A stretch of 64,000 nucleotides of DNA from Profftia sp020342455 (GCF_020342455.1 NZ_CP080506.1:744001-808000); one strand, 5' to 3'; shown: positions 51,741-62,749, numbered from the stretch's first letter. Program-made: numbers and translations. Notes: generated from the letters alone by a model not told the origin.

Positions 51741-54274
51741 TTTTAAAATTATTCAATAATATTGATAATATATTTTATGTTTATTATAACATTTATAATA
51801 AATTCATTACTCGTCACCCACTCTATATTTACTGCAAGATCATTACTTTGTATTTGCATTATAAGTTTAATACAATATAATCATTTTAAAATCGCATTCT
51901 AATTATTACCTTATTTATGATAATCACTCTCACAATAAAAATATATTAAATTAAGTATAGTGATTGACTGGTTATACTATATACATTAATAAAAATTATA
52001 TTAATTTCTATGCTGTAGTATTTTACAAAATAATAAAGTGCATTATTTTAATTTCTAAAAGTAATCTCATTCTATACATAGAGCTACTAATTTATATTAA
52101 TCACAAAAAAATTTAACATTAAAGTATAATTGCAAATAAGTATTATTGATAAAAAAACTCTTCTAGAGAGTAGCGTATCTATATAACTTGTAGCTCAAAA
52201 TCAATATTAGTATTACTTAGTAATTTAAATACATTTTATCCAGCTTGAGAGATAAACAAATAAGCATGATTAAAATATTTAAGAATATTTTTTATCTATT
52301 AAATTAACAATATGTAATAACAGTATTGTATTAAGAGTTAATTTTCATATATAAAACATACCTTATAATTTTTCTAAAATTTGATCTAAACAAAATATAT
52401 CTAATATATTTTATTTAGATTTTTAAAATTTATCATATTTTTTAAGAAATCTAGTTAGTTTTAGTTTTAAAACATCCTAAATCAAAATAATAGATATTAT
52501 ATTTTGTATTACATAGTTTTTACGTTAGAAGAATAATTCTCTATAATAGCGATTATTACTCTTATTAATTAATCTGGTTTTATAAACTACTCCAAATCAA
52601 TTAGTACATATAACTGCTTAAATACTATGCTAACTATTATATAATAAGGGTACTATAGTAAATTATTAGATTTATATTTTTGAAAAATAATATAAATATA
52701 TTTTGCTAATCAATTCTTGACTATATATTATTATTATAATAACATATAAATGTTAGCCATTATATTAAAGAATAAAGCTACAAAATATTCCTTACACTAA
52801 ATAAGACACCTAAAAATATCAATATTATTACATAAATATATATTGAATTATTTGAAAAAGTAGAATACAAACTAAATAAAATTATTAATTATTAAATATA
52901 ATCATATTATATACAGCTTAGTTTAAATTATAAACATATATTTTACTAAATTATCAAAACTACAAAAACCTTTTTAAGTTAAAATTTAATTTAAAAAAGT
53001 TTATATTTCATAAAAAACGATAAGATACCATTGTTAAACAATAGCCAATACATATAATTAATAAGATAATAGTATAAAATATTCAAAAAAACCATTAACA
53101 GGCAGATAGTATACTATTATCTAGTAAGATACTTTACTTAAGTAAATAAAAAGTTACATAATGGATATCTATCCTATTGATTAATGGTTTATAAGTACAT
53201 TAAGAATTAGTATCAAGTAATAAATATGATAAAATAATTAAATCTAATTTTATAAAGACATAATACCTAGAATGAATATAAATATCTATTCTCTATGAAG
53301 ATGTATATTTAATATTATACTATAATTACTTCACCATATATAAATATTAAAAATAGTATTAAGCATATAACAATACTAGTATATGTTAAAACAGCATCCT
53401 ATGATTTACATTATAGAAAGAAATAATGATACAAATGTAAAGTATATATTAATTATCAAATCACTATTTTATTCTATAAAAATTACTGCAGATGTAATTA
53501 AAATTTATTTGCTTAAGATATCTTAATAGTAAGCATTAAACTAAAAGATATATATTTAATACTGGTATCCTATAACAATCACTATATTGTAGTGCTCTAT
53601 TTTTAATAAAAAAGCTAAATATTTATTTTAAATAAATTATTATACTTTTTGATCTATTAAACTAAATAATAAGATTACGTTATCTATAAAATAGATACTA
53701 TTCAAACCAATTTTGTTTACTAATTTATTAATAAAATAATTATAGATACATCTACCATTTATTATTAAAATATTTTTTATTAAATATTTTAATATTTAAT
53801 AGTATATTATGGTTTTAAACAGTAAAACATTTATACTAGTAAATATTTTATTAATTAAAAAATATATATACTTTAAAATACTTAATTAAATATCTAGTAG
53901 ATAATATTACACTTAGTCTATTTTGCAATATGAATTTATTAATATTATTATGCACATATCTAATAGAATATATATAATATTTTTATCCTAAAATTAAACA
54001 ATTAAATTCTATAATATATTATAAGTTTATCACTAAACATTATCATACTTCTAATGAAGTATTATTAAAGCATTTCATATCATTCATTATAAAAAATAAA
54101 TCAGTGTTTATAATATTATTCTAACTTATCTAGAGTAATATTATAGATATAAATCATTTTATAAAGTTATTATTCTAATAATACAATTATTTAAAATAAA
54201 AACATTACCGCAATTAATAGTAATTATATTAAGAGATATACAAAACTAAGTTGAATTATATTAAACTATATAAT

Positions 54275-54307
54275 GTTATATTTAAACATAATATGTTTAG
54301 ATATAAC
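54275..54307. repeat. Hairpin with 15-bp arms (one G-U pair) near a DnaA box
   Basis: GTTATATTTAAACAT pairs with ATGTTTAGATATAAC around AAT; the only imperfect pair is a T-G wobble. It is 87 bases from the DnaA box. Confidence 0.5.
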
Positions 54308-54393
54308 AAATAATTATACTAGTAATATATAAAGATTGTAATATATACAATTATTATTATCTTACTTTTCAGTAAGAGACTATATTTTTGTGC

Positions 54394-54402
54394 TTATCCA
54401 CA
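54394..54402 (+). promoter_or_regulatory. Isolated consensus DnaA box
   Basis: TTATCCACA is an exact match to the E. coli high-affinity DnaA box. I found no second strong copy nearby, and a single match in 64 kb may be chance. Confidence 0.3.
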
Positions 54403-54659
54403 ACTAGCTAAATACATTATTAAACACTCAACATACGATTATTTATAAGTCTCTTTTAAATTCAAAATACTAGAACTATTTATAAAAATTATTAACATAG
54501 TCAAATTAAAATAATTTACTAAAAATTTTTTATTAACTCAATTATTATACTTAAATTTATTTTTTATATTACACTTTATTTTTTGTATACTTTTAAATTT
54601 TAAATTTTAATTCTAATTAAACATACAAAATTTTCATATATTATATAATTCAATAAATT

Positions 54660-54680
54660 AAGCCCGCAAAAGCGGGCCTT
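54660..54680 (-). terminator. csp intrinsic terminator, G+C-rich stem
   Basis: On the minus strand GCCCGC and GCGGGC pair around TTTT, flanked by AAG and CTT, followed by AATTTATT. This pure G/C stem stands out sharply from its surroundings and lies about 100 bases after csp. Confidence 0.8.
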
Positions 54681-54726
54681 GAGGTCTTACTTACTACCAT
54701 ATTAAAATGCATTGTTAGAATACTAG

Positions 54727-54749
54727 GGATCTCTCTTTAAGAGAGATCC
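54727..54749 (-). terminator. First hairpin after csp
   Basis: GGATCTCTC and GAGAGATCC pair perfectly around five bases, 35 bases after the csp stop and before the G+C-rich hairpin. The two together may protect or end the transcript. Confidence 0.6.
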
Positions 54750-54783
54750 ATGAACTATTATAAACTAAGTACTCTACAAAATA

Positions 54784-54993
54784 TTACAAAGCAACAACAT
54801 TAGCAGCAGCAGGCCCACGCGGACTATCTTGGATAGTATATTCTACACGCTGGCCTTCAGTTAGAGTTTTAAAACCTTCACTAGCGATAGCAGAAAAATG
54901 TACGAATACGTCTTTACTACCATCTTGTTGTTCAATAAAACCAAAACCCTTGCTTTCGTTAAACCATTTTACTTGACCGGTCTTCTTAGTCAT
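54784..54993 (-). CDS. Cold-shock protein, CspC/CspE type
   Basis: A 69-residue single-domain OB-fold protein that binds RNA and DNA single strands. RNP1 (KGFGFI) and RNP2 (VFVHF) are both intact: TGQVKWFNESKGFGFI and DGSKDVFVHFSAI, and the end PAAANVVAL. It lies between CspE and CspC of E. coli in sequence, so I leave the symbol open. These paralogues act as constitutive RNA chaperones and antiterminators. A leader of about 150 bases with more G+C than its surroundings precedes it, and two hairpins follow. It may be highly expressed (inference from the preserved control regions). Confidence 0.94.
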   Translation of the reverse strand: MTKKTGQVKWFNESKGFGFIEQQDGSKDVFVHFSAIASEGFKTLTEGQRVEYTIQDSPRGPAAANVVAL

Positions 54994-55150
54994 TTATATT
55001 ACCTTATAACTGAATTAAAATTTCCCTAAGGGGTAGAGTCCTACGCTAATTAACAACACTTATGAATGGCACTAAGAATATGGTTCGTCTAACAAGAGGA
55101 ATCGAAAGATAACTTCTTAAGAAAGAACGATTTATCTTATGTCGTTACAT
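54994..55150 (-). promoter_or_regulatory. Conserved-looking csp leader
   Basis: The bases upstream of csp hold more G/C than other gaps and include CCCTAAGGG (a small hairpin) just before the ribosome-binding region and a near-palindrome around TTCTTAAGAA. Enterobacterial csp mRNAs have long structured leaders; this may be one. The remainder up to lpxK (to 55246) is A+T-rich with nothing else seen. Confidence 0.45.
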
Positions 55151-55246
55151 AAATTAATTATTATCATAGGTTAATTATATTTACTCATAAAGGCGAATAA
55201 TGAGCAAGTCATTTTTTTTAAAAAATTACTAACTATAAAAGTATTT

Positions 55247-55278
55247 TAATTATATTCTATCTTTATAGAATATAATTA
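55247..55278 (-). terminator. msbA-lpxK operon terminator
   Basis: TAATTATATTCTAT and ATAGAATATAATTA pair perfectly over 14 bp around a four-base loop, beginning seven bases after the lpxK stop. On the minus strand AAAATACTTTT follows. Confidence 0.65.
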
Positions 55279-55285
55279 TTGATAT

Positions 55286-56272
55286 TTAATGTTTTTCTAA
55301 AATTAATGCAGTAATTTTTGTTAATAATTCTTTTCTTTTGTCATTAGGTATTTTGACATTAACAGGTAAATACCACCAGTTATATTGAGCGAAATCACGA
55401 CATTTTACTGCATCTTTTTCAGTCATAATAAGCGGTTGGTTATCAGGAGTAAGGGCTTTTAAAATTTTTACATTATATTTTTGATGATCAGAAAAAGAAA
55501 CAACCTCAGTCACTGATACTCCCAACTGTCTTAATGTAGAAAAAAAACTAGTAGGATAACATATACCTGCCATAGCTACAGCACTTTTAAAAAAATCAGG
55601 GGTACATGATTCTCTAGTTTGTATATTCACAAAATTGTAACCAGAAAGACTCATTGGAATCTCTCCAGTAACTACTTTACCACCATTAGTAATTACTGCA
55701 TCAACAGAACGCAAACGTCCAGCTCGTTCCCTCATTGGCCCAGCTGGCAACCACCAACCATTACCAAAACGGCGGACACCATCCACTAAAACTAATTCTA
55801 AATCTCGCTCTAGAGCATAATGCTGTAAGCCATCATCAGTTATTATAATGTCTACTACAGAATATGCTAGAATTACTTTAATAGCATCGCTACGCTTAGG
55901 TGCTACAGCAACAATAGCTCTAGTACGTTGGTATATGAGAACAGCTTCATCTCCCGCTTCATCTGTTGAGGTTTTTATATCTAATAAAATAGGGTAATTT
56001 TCTGAATATCCTCCATATCCACGGGATACCACACCAACACGACAACCTTTAATATGTAACTGTTCTACTAGCCAGATCACAAATGGTGTTTTACCATTCC
56101 CCCCCACAGTTAAATTACCAACTACAACTACAGGACATGGTGCTTTCCAACTTTTTAACCAGGAAATAGAATAGCAAAACTGGCGAATACTACTGACTAA
56201 TCCGTAAAGTAGAGAAAAAGGAAGTAAAAATAGATATATTGGCGACTTCCCTGACCATATACGTTCAATCAT
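55286..56272 (-). CDS. lpxK: Tetraacyldisaccharide 4'-kinase (lipid A synthesis)
   Basis: A 328-residue membrane-associated kinase, the same length as E. coli LpxK, that phosphorylates the 4' position to form lipid IVA. Seen: N-terminal hydrophobic anchor (SPIYLFLLPFSLLYGLVSSIRQF), P-loop GNLTVGGNGKTPFV, VSRGYGGYSE, GDEAVLIYQRT, ITDDGLQHYALERDLELVLVDG, GNGWWLPAGPMRE and the catalytic SFSDHQKY with Asp-His. Its ATG overlaps the msbA stop by four bases (ATGA), so the two are translated together. The product is flipped to the periplasmic side by MsbA once acylated. Confidence 0.96.
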   Translation of the reverse strand: MIERIWSGKSPIYLFLLPFSLLYGLVSSIRQFCYSISWLKSWKAPCPVVVVGNLTVGGNGKTPFVIWLVEQLHIKGCRVGVVSRGYGGYSENYPILLDIKTSTDEAGDEAVLIYQRTRAIVAVAPKRSDAIKVILAYSVVDIIITDDGLQHYALERDLELVLVDGVRRFGNGWWLPAGPMRERAGRLRSVDAVITNGGKVVTGEIPMSLSGYNFVNIQTRESCTPDFFKSAVAMAGICYPTSFFSTLRQLGVSVTEVVSFSDHQKYNVKILKALTPDNQPLIMTEKDAVKCRDFAQYNWWYLPVNVKIPNDKRKELLTKITALILEKH

Positions 56273-58017
56273 AAACCAAACTGCAATCTATGAAGCTGTG
56301 CATAAGCACCGTTATTTGCTAACAATGTATTATGATCTCCTCGTTCAGCAATGTGACCATCTTCAACTACAATAATCTCATCAGCGTTTTCAATGGTAGA
56401 AAGTCGATGCGCAATTACCAAAGAAGTACGATTTTTTTGTAATTCATCCAGAGCATATTGAATTGCACGCTCAGATTCAGTATCTAATGAAGAAGTAGCT
56501 TCATCTAAGATCAGTACTGGACTGTCACGTAACAATGCACGAGCAATAGCAATTCTTTGACGTTGACCTCCAGATAGTAAAACACCGTTCTCACCAATAA
56601 AAGTATCTAAACCATGATCCATTTTCTCAATAAAATCCATAGCATGAGCCATTCGAGCAGCTTCTTCTATTTGCTTACGACTATAAACTTCATGGCGTGC
56701 ATAAGCTATATTATTTGCTATAGTATCATTAAATAAATAGACATTTTGAGAAACTAAACCAACTTGATTACGTAAAGAACTTAATGTATATTCACGTAAG
56801 TCATGTCCATCTAAAAGAATTTTTCCCTCTTTAAGATCATAGAAACGCGTTAGCAAATTAGCAATTGTTGATTTACCAGCACCTGAACGTCCAACTAATG
56901 CTATAGTTTTATTAGCGGGAATTTTAAAACTAACATTCTTAAGAGCAGGTATACTTTTACCATTATAGTGAAACGTTACATTGCAGAACTCAACATCCCC
57001 CTTTGCGCGATTAACTTCCAGCTTGCCAGTATCTTTTTCCTGTTCTAGATCTAGAATAGTAAATAAAGTTTGGCAAGCTGCCATACCTCTCTGAAATTTA
57101 GCATTTACATTAGTCAGTGATTTAAGAGGACGCATTAATGCAATCATTGAGGAGAATACTACCGTAATAGTACCTGCAGTTAAAGTCTCCATAACTGATG
57201 GAAAACTAGCTGCATAAAGTACAAACGCTAAAGCAAAAGAAGATATCAATTGTATAATCGGATCTGATACAGAAGATGCAGCAACCATCTTCATATTTTG
57301 TTGGCGCATCCAATTACTAGTTTTATCAAAACTTTTTATCTCTACATCCTGACCACCAAAAATTAATACTTCTTTATGTCCTTTTAACATCTGTTCGGCA
57401 TTAGTAGTTAATGTACCCATAGTATTTTGCATATTATTACTGATATCACGAAATCTTTTTGATACCTTACGGATAGTAATAGAAACTATTGGAGCAATGA
57501 TTATCAAAATAAAAGATAACTGCCAACTGTAATAAAACATCATACAGAATAAAGCAATGATAGAAGCACCTTCACGCACAACAATAATTAAGGCATCTGA
57601 TGATGAGGAAGCTACCTGCTCAGAATCATAAGTAATACGTGATAATAATGTTCCAGTAGATTGTTGGTCAAAAAATGAAACCGACATACCCATGATATGG
57701 CTAAATAAACGGCGACGCATATTCATTACTACTTTTCCTGCAACCCAGGAAATACAATAGCTAGAAATAAAACCAGAAATACCACGAACAATCATTAACC
57801 CGATAACTACAAATGGCATGCATTTAAGAATATCTGCCTCTGTATTACTGAAACTATCATCTAATAATGGTTTTAACAATGAGAGCATGTAGGCATCACT
57901 ACCTGCATTAATTACTAGAGCAATTGACGCAACAATTAGTCCTCCTTTAAACGGAGAAATTGATGGCCATAAGCGAATAAATGTTTGCCACGTCGAAAGA
58001 CATTTATTATTTAACAT
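56269..58017 (-). CDS. msbA: MsbA, lipid A/LPS flippase
   Basis: A 582-residue ABC exporter half-transporter, same size as E. coli MsbA; as a homodimer it flips lipid A-core across the inner membrane. Residues 1-330 form six membrane spans (AYMLSLLKPLLDDSF, GISGFISSYCISWV, SVSFFDQQSTGTLLSRIT, LFCMMFYYSWQLSFILII). The ATPase domain has Walker A ALVGRSGAGKST, Q-loop VSQNVYLFN, signature LSGGQRQRIAIARALL, Walker B LILDEATSSLDTE and switch His in IAHRLSTIE. All motifs are intact. It is the first gene of msbA-lpxK. In E. coli ycaI lies upstream and then ihfB; here yggX-mltC intervene. Confidence 0.97.
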   Translation of the reverse strand: MLNNKCLSTWQTFIRLWPSISPFKGGLIVASIALVINAGSDAYMLSLLKPLLDDSFSNTEADILKCMPFVVIGLMIVRGISGFISSYCISWVAGKVVMNMRRRLFSHIMGMSVSFFDQQSTGTLLSRITYDSEQVASSSSDALIIVVREGASIIALFCMMFYYSWQLSFILIIIAPIVSITIRKVSKRFRDISNNMQNTMGTLTTNAEQMLKGHKEVLIFGGQDVEIKSFDKTSNWMRQQNMKMVAASSVSDPIIQLISSFALAFVLYAASFPSVMETLTAGTITVVFSSMIALMRPLKSLTNVNAKFQRGMAACQTLFTILDLEQEKDTGKLEVNRAKGDVEFCNVTFHYNGKSIPALKNVSFKIPANKTIALVGRSGAGKSTIANLLTRFYDLKEGKILLDGHDLREYTLSSLRNQVGLVSQNVYLFNDTIANNIAYARHEVYSRKQIEEAARMAHAMDFIEKMDHGLDTFIGENGVLLSGGQRQRIAIARALLRDSPVLILDEATSSLDTESERAIQYALDELQKNRTSLVIAHRLSTIENADEIIVVEDGHIAERGDHNTLLANNGAYAQLHRLQFGL

Positions 58018-59861
58018 TTAGTTAACCAATTAAAAATAAAAGATCTATAAATTGTATTCACTATATTCTTTAACATTAAGTCTACCATTACACCAATATA
58101 AATTAAAAAAATTTGATGTACTTATTCGCTACTTATTAATTTTTTATAAACATTAATCCACCTATGATGAAGTGAGTATGTTAATAATACTAATTAACAC
58201 CATCTCTCCCTTATCACTACAGGATACTAAGTTATATACAATTTCAAGGTAAAATTAGTAAAATTATTTTACTACATACTTACGCTTTCTTAGCTATTTT
58301 AGTAAAATTGTTCAAGAATATATTTACTTCTAGAATACTATCTATTGAAGTTAGCATACCTATAGTCATTATCTATATGTAATATTATTATACTTATTAA
58401 TAATGTACGATATTATAAGAAATTACAGTTTTATTAGAATTAACAGTCTTGTCTAAATAATATCTTTTTAGTATAATACCCTAATAGGGTATTAGATTAA
58501 AAATAGTATTTTAAAATTTAATATCTAAATATTTAATTAAATCAACAATAGTTATAGAATCATTATTCTAAAAATATTACAATTTATAATTAAGTAATAA
58601 TGTTATAATTAGTGCTATATGTATCATTATTCAAGTATTGAAATATATTACAAACTTTATCTTAAAGATGTTTGATTTAATTTTTCTTTTTAGTTGTTTA
58701 ATTTCTATTAAACTATTGTATTGTTATTACTACTAAATAATACAGTTAGTAGATATGATCTATAATATATCTCTTTCGCTACATATAAGATTTGTTGATA
58801 ATATAACAAAAGTTTATACTTTCGGTTCTGAATTACTTTATAATGCATATTTTCAAGATATTACTATTAATATAAAAATATTTTATTTATCAGTAATGTT
58901 TATAAATAAATTATTCTTACTCCAGTTATATAATATAGAAAATTATTTTTTCACTAAGTAGTAAAATATATTAGTTTATAAAAAAAATAATATGATGTAC
59001 ATAACGAGTAAAAAAGAAATATGGAATAAATTTTTATTAACATAATGAATATACTTATCTTATATTATATAGTAAGAAAATACTCTATTCGGAAAAAGAA
59101 GGTATATTAATAATATATTAATAAAAATTATTATTCTTTTTAATTATTATATTCTAAAATAGATACAAAGTTTTAATAAGGTAAACTACTCTTAATTATA
59201 ATGAATAAAAAATTATTTATACATTTATAAGCTTATTTATAATTACATATTATATAATATTATTTCATCAATCAATAAATAATATTTTGTTATTAGAAAA
59301 TAAAAGTAGTGATTAAATATTGTTAAATATCTTTTACTAAATTTTTTTTATTGACTTTTTATATATTATATTTAGTAATAATAATGTTAATTTATTACAA
59401 TTAACCTCATAAAAACTAAATTTATTAAAGTTTTTTTATTATTTTATAAGAATAAAAAATTATTTATTTTGGATAAATTATATTGCTTATATGAATCAAT
59501 AATAAATATGTATTTTATTTGGATGCAATATATCTAATATAATATAACAATATTTTTAATTACTTTTAAATATGACTCTTAAGTTAATATTAATTGAATC
59601 ATCATTTATAACTATATTTTACAATTAACACCACAGCAGCAGAGAAAATAAAATTTTTATAATATATTAGTTAGCATTATAACATAAATAAAGCGTAATT
59701 AAGTAAGAATAAACATTATAAAAAATTATATAACTATCTTATTAACTCTATAACTTTAAAATCGTAATACAATCTAGAGTTAAATATTCAAATATAGCTT
59801 GTAATTCTACTATATAGATCGCTTTAATATTCAATATTGTATAGTAAGAGAAATCTAAAAT
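58018..59861. other. Gap between mltC and msbA, no gene seen
   Basis: About 1.8 kb. Near msbA a patch with somewhat more G+C (58145-58245) may be leader or decayed sequence. A 9-bp G+C-containing hairpin lies at 58474-58494. A 68-codon frame at 58755-58961 has no recognisable motif and is probably chance. A short CAGCAGCAG-type patch near 59633 is unassigned. Confidence 0.55.
58474..58494. repeat. Hairpin TAATACCCT/AGGGTATTA upstream of msbA
   Basis: Nine perfect pairs, three of them G/C in a row, around AAT. No T-run on either side. Its position 460 bases upstream of msbA gives no clear role. Confidence 0.45.
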
Positions 59862-60941
59862 TTATTTTATATACTTATAAATATTATTTATATTATTTAC
59901 TTTATATAAATAACAATCTTTTCCAGCTAAAGAGCTACTTCTAAGTAATACTTTATAAACATTCACCGGAGTTAAATTATTAATAACATCTACTGCATAG
60001 TTACGATCGCTAGAAAACGCATGTAATACGTTTCCTGCACCTTCATTATAGGCAGTAATTACCGCATAAAGACGTGACATCTTATTTTGGATGCCTCCTA
60101 GGTAATGATTTTGTAAAATAGATAAATATGCCGTACCAATATTAATATTATTTTTTGGATTAAATAAATAACTACGACTTGGCACCCCCCACTTACCTTG
60201 ATGTAAGAACACATCCTTACCAGCAGTATGTGGAACAATCTGCATTAAACCAAGAGCATTAGAATTACTTACTGCATAAGGATTAAAGTTAGATTCAGCT
60301 TGAATAATAGCCAAAATTAAAGATTCATCAATACCGTATTTATAAGATGCATAATGCACCATACTAAAATATTTACGCGCACGTTTATCCATGTGATTTG
60401 GTACTAATTGAATAATAACCGAATAAATGACGTGCGATCTGGAAATACGCCTAATCATCTTATGATGTATTAAATAATTAGCGAAATTACTAGCTCTATC
60501 TTTCCAGCGAATTGGTTGTTTATTATTATCTAAAACCTGGCCATATAAAAATGGTTCCTTACTAAACTTAATGTTATTTAAGTCAGAATAAAGATCTATC
60601 GAATTTGGATCATCACCCATTAATAATGTAGTAATAATACCCTCTTTCAAGTTGGATACAGGATTTTTAGATGAAATAGTCTCAACAGTAATTTGCCCAG
60701 AGTAAAAGTTAATATGTATACGTGTTAAATATTGATTAATATATTTTACATAGTCTTTAGGGCCTGCAATAAGTACTTCATTGATTCCCCAGATATTTTC
60801 AATATCATGAGAGAACTGCCCCATTAAAATATTGAAGCCATGAGTATCTTTTAGTAATTTTTTATTCTTATAAGAATTTTTATTTCCAGAACAAGCAACC
60901 TGCAGAAATATAATAAGAATTAATACCAAAAATTTTTTCAT
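59862..60941 (-). CDS. mltC: MltC, membrane-bound lytic murein transglycosylase C
   Basis: A 359-residue lipoprotein, same length as E. coli MltC, that cleaves peptidoglycan glycan strands to leave 1,6-anhydro ends. The N-terminus MKKFLVLILIIFLQVACSG is a lipoprotein signal peptide with lipobox LQVAC and acylated Cys17. The middle DUF3393 domain (GFNILMGQFSHDIENIWGINEV, MGDDPNSIDLYSDL) is followed by the SLT domain with catalytic Glu in LILAIIQAESNFNPYAVS, NALGLMQIVPHTAGKDV and VITAYNEGAGNVL. ATG at 60941 aligns with the E. coli start; four codons are open upstream. It follows yggX as in E. coli. Keeping it implies that the organism still makes peptidoglycan. Confidence 0.95.
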   Translation of the reverse strand: MKKFLVLILIIFLQVACSGNKNSYKNKKLLKDTHGFNILMGQFSHDIENIWGINEVLIAGPKDYVKYINQYLTRIHINFYSGQITVETISSKNPVSNLKEGIITTLLMGDDPNSIDLYSDLNNIKFSKEPFLYGQVLDNNKQPIRWKDRASNFANYLIHHKMIRRISRSHVIYSVIIQLVPNHMDKRARKYFSMVHYASYKYGIDESLILAIIQAESNFNPYAVSNSNALGLMQIVPHTAGKDVFLHQGKWGVPSRSYLFNPKNNINIGTAYLSILQNHYLGGIQNKMSRLYAVITAYNEGAGNVLHAFSSDRNYAVDVINNLTPVNVYKVLLRSSSLAGKDCYLYKVNNINNIYKYIK

Positions 60942-61055
60942 ATTTACAACCATATTAGATAAATATGGAGGTTTAAAGTATAAGTATTCATAGCATAAAG
61001 CACTATTAGTAAAACTAATTTCTTAGTATTCTATGCCATAAATAATATTAAATTA

Positions 61056-61289
61056 CTATCCTTTAAATAGGAATCTAACCATTTCTCGCTCAATTAATTT
61101 GCAATCTTTAGGATTAACCATGCTAAGTTTTTTTTCATTAATTAATATTGTTTGTTTATCAACCCATTGTAACCATGCTTCTTTTGAAATCTCATTAAAT
61201 ATACGTATACCTAACTCACCTGGATATAACTGAAAATCTTGTTTTTTTGCTTCTTTTCTTAAAAATGTACAAAAAATATTTCTACTCAT
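61056..61289 (-). CDS. yggX: YggX, Fe(II)-trafficking / Fe-S protection protein, shortened
   Basis: A 77-residue protein matching E. coli YggX (91): MSRNIFCTFLRKEAKKQDFQ, LYPGELGIRIFNEISKEAWL, QWVDKQTILINEKKLSMVNP and EREMVRFLFKG. Cys7, the residue linked to function, is kept. The last 14 residues of the E. coli protein are missing; they form a flexible tail, so the fold is probably whole. YggX helps protect Fe-S clusters from oxidation. It lies 114 bases upstream of mltC on the same strand, the E. coli order mutY-yggX-mltC; mutY is not recognisable upstream. Confidence 0.95.
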   Translation of the reverse strand: MSRNIFCTFLRKEAKKQDFQLYPGELGIRIFNEISKEAWLQWVDKQTILINEKKLSMVNPKDCKLIEREMVRFLFKG

Positions 61290-62586
61290 AATATTTTATA
61301 TAAAATTATCCTAGTTGCAAACCATTATTTATTTTCTATGAATAATTCATAGCTCTATTATACGGTTTTTTATAAAAAAGGTAATATTTAGGGTGAGAGA
61401 GATGCCATAAAATTTATTTAAACATAATGTTTAGTTAAATTTAAATTCAGGTCGCTATTATAAATTAATTTAAGAATAGTTTCTATCTATTTTTATCGTC
61501 GCTAGAAATAGCTCAATAACTTGTATTATACACTATTGTATAAGAATTAGTATTTATCAGTTATTTTATTTGACATTACGCTCTAATGATATTTTTTTAT
61601 ATTGCAATTTAGAGTGATAATTATTCTCTTTAAGCACCTTATTTTAAAAGTTAAAGTCATATTATTCTTACTTAAGCAAATAATAAATAATATTTTATAT
61701 ATCTACAATAGCTTTCACTTATTTTACTAATAAAAAGTAAAAAGTATAACATTAAAATTATATAATGATATATTAAATAATATTTGTCTAATAGGAAAAA
61801 ATATTCCATGCTAAAATGCCCTATATCTATACAATAAAAATAAAATTTCATATTAATATATATAGATTGAGAATACTAATTATTTTATTTGATTATTGAA
61901 TCAATGAATATATAAGTATAATATTTTTATAGAAACTCATAGATATTTTTATACATAATACTGATATCAGTGTATAGTATCATACTATGATGCTATAGTA
62001 TGTTAAATCTTCTTACTAATAAAAGCTATAAATTAATAAAATATAAAAACAAGAAAAAGATATTATCGGGGCAAATAATTAAGTAATTTATATAGATCGT
62101 TTATAGTTATTAGTTTTAAAAACTATCAATTAATAATAAAAAATTAAATTTAGCATAAATATTAAAATATTATATAAACTGCAGATTTCTTATATAAAAG
62201 ATACATAAATAAATAAAATAGTTTTTTAAAGACATAGTTATTAGATCTATAAAATTAGAGTATAACCTTTCTTTATTACAAATAAAATAATTCTTAATAT
62301 CTTTCTAAAAGATAAAGGGGGTATTATAATAATAATTATATGCAATATTAAAGATAATTAAAAATATTTAAACAAATAATATTGTATTTCCTTTTTTATC
62401 TATATAAATAAGTGATATTAGATAGATATATGCTATATAGTACTTTATTTTAAATAATCTATATGTAATTTTATAAAATTTACCTACTATTATAATAAAA
62501 TAGAAAATATATACTATATTTATAATTTTCCTGTTTATGATAATTTCTTGAAAATAGTATTTTTATATTTATTAGAAGCTTTTTTA

Positions 62587-62619
62587 AATAATATATTGCA
62601 ATAAGTGCAATATATTATT
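62587..62619. repeat. Hairpin with 14-bp arms in the palindrome cluster
   Basis: AATAATATATTGCA and TGCAATATATTATT pair fully around ATAAG. It lies 83 bases before the 48-bp palindrome. Confidence 0.6.
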
Positions 62620-62701
62620 ATTGATATAATTTCTTAACTATTAAAAATAATAATTTTTAATAATATTATTTAATTATTATATCAGCTAACTAGTACATGC
62701 A

Positions 62702-62749
62702 TATTTTAATAATATTTTATTACTATAGTAATAAAATATTATTAAAATA
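62702..62749. repeat. Perfect 48-bp palindrome without spacer
   Basis: Positions 62702-62725 are the exact reverse complement of 62726-62749, with no central gap (centre TACTATAGTA). One G/C pair is included. It could form a cruciform or a long hairpin in RNA. It is 630 bases downstream of ihfB. Confidence 0.95.

Larger units (their letters stand above)
51481..54783. other. Gap between csp and rppH, no gene seen
   Basis: About 3.3 kb of A+T-rich DNA. Structures: a 15-bp-arm near-perfect palindrome (51710-51740) with a repeat of its half at 51749-51762; a 12-bp palindrome ATAGTATACTAT near 53109-53120; a 15-bp hairpin (54275-54307), a 7-bp hairpin (54360-54377, TCTTACT/AGTAAGA) and a consensus DnaA box (54394-54402); and the csp terminators near the right end. 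No gene is recognised. Confidence 0.6.

Noticed and set aside
58755..58961. 68-codon open frame upstream of msbA
   Set aside because: It has no recognisable motif, no ribosome-binding site, and the composition expected of translated non-coding A+T DNA.
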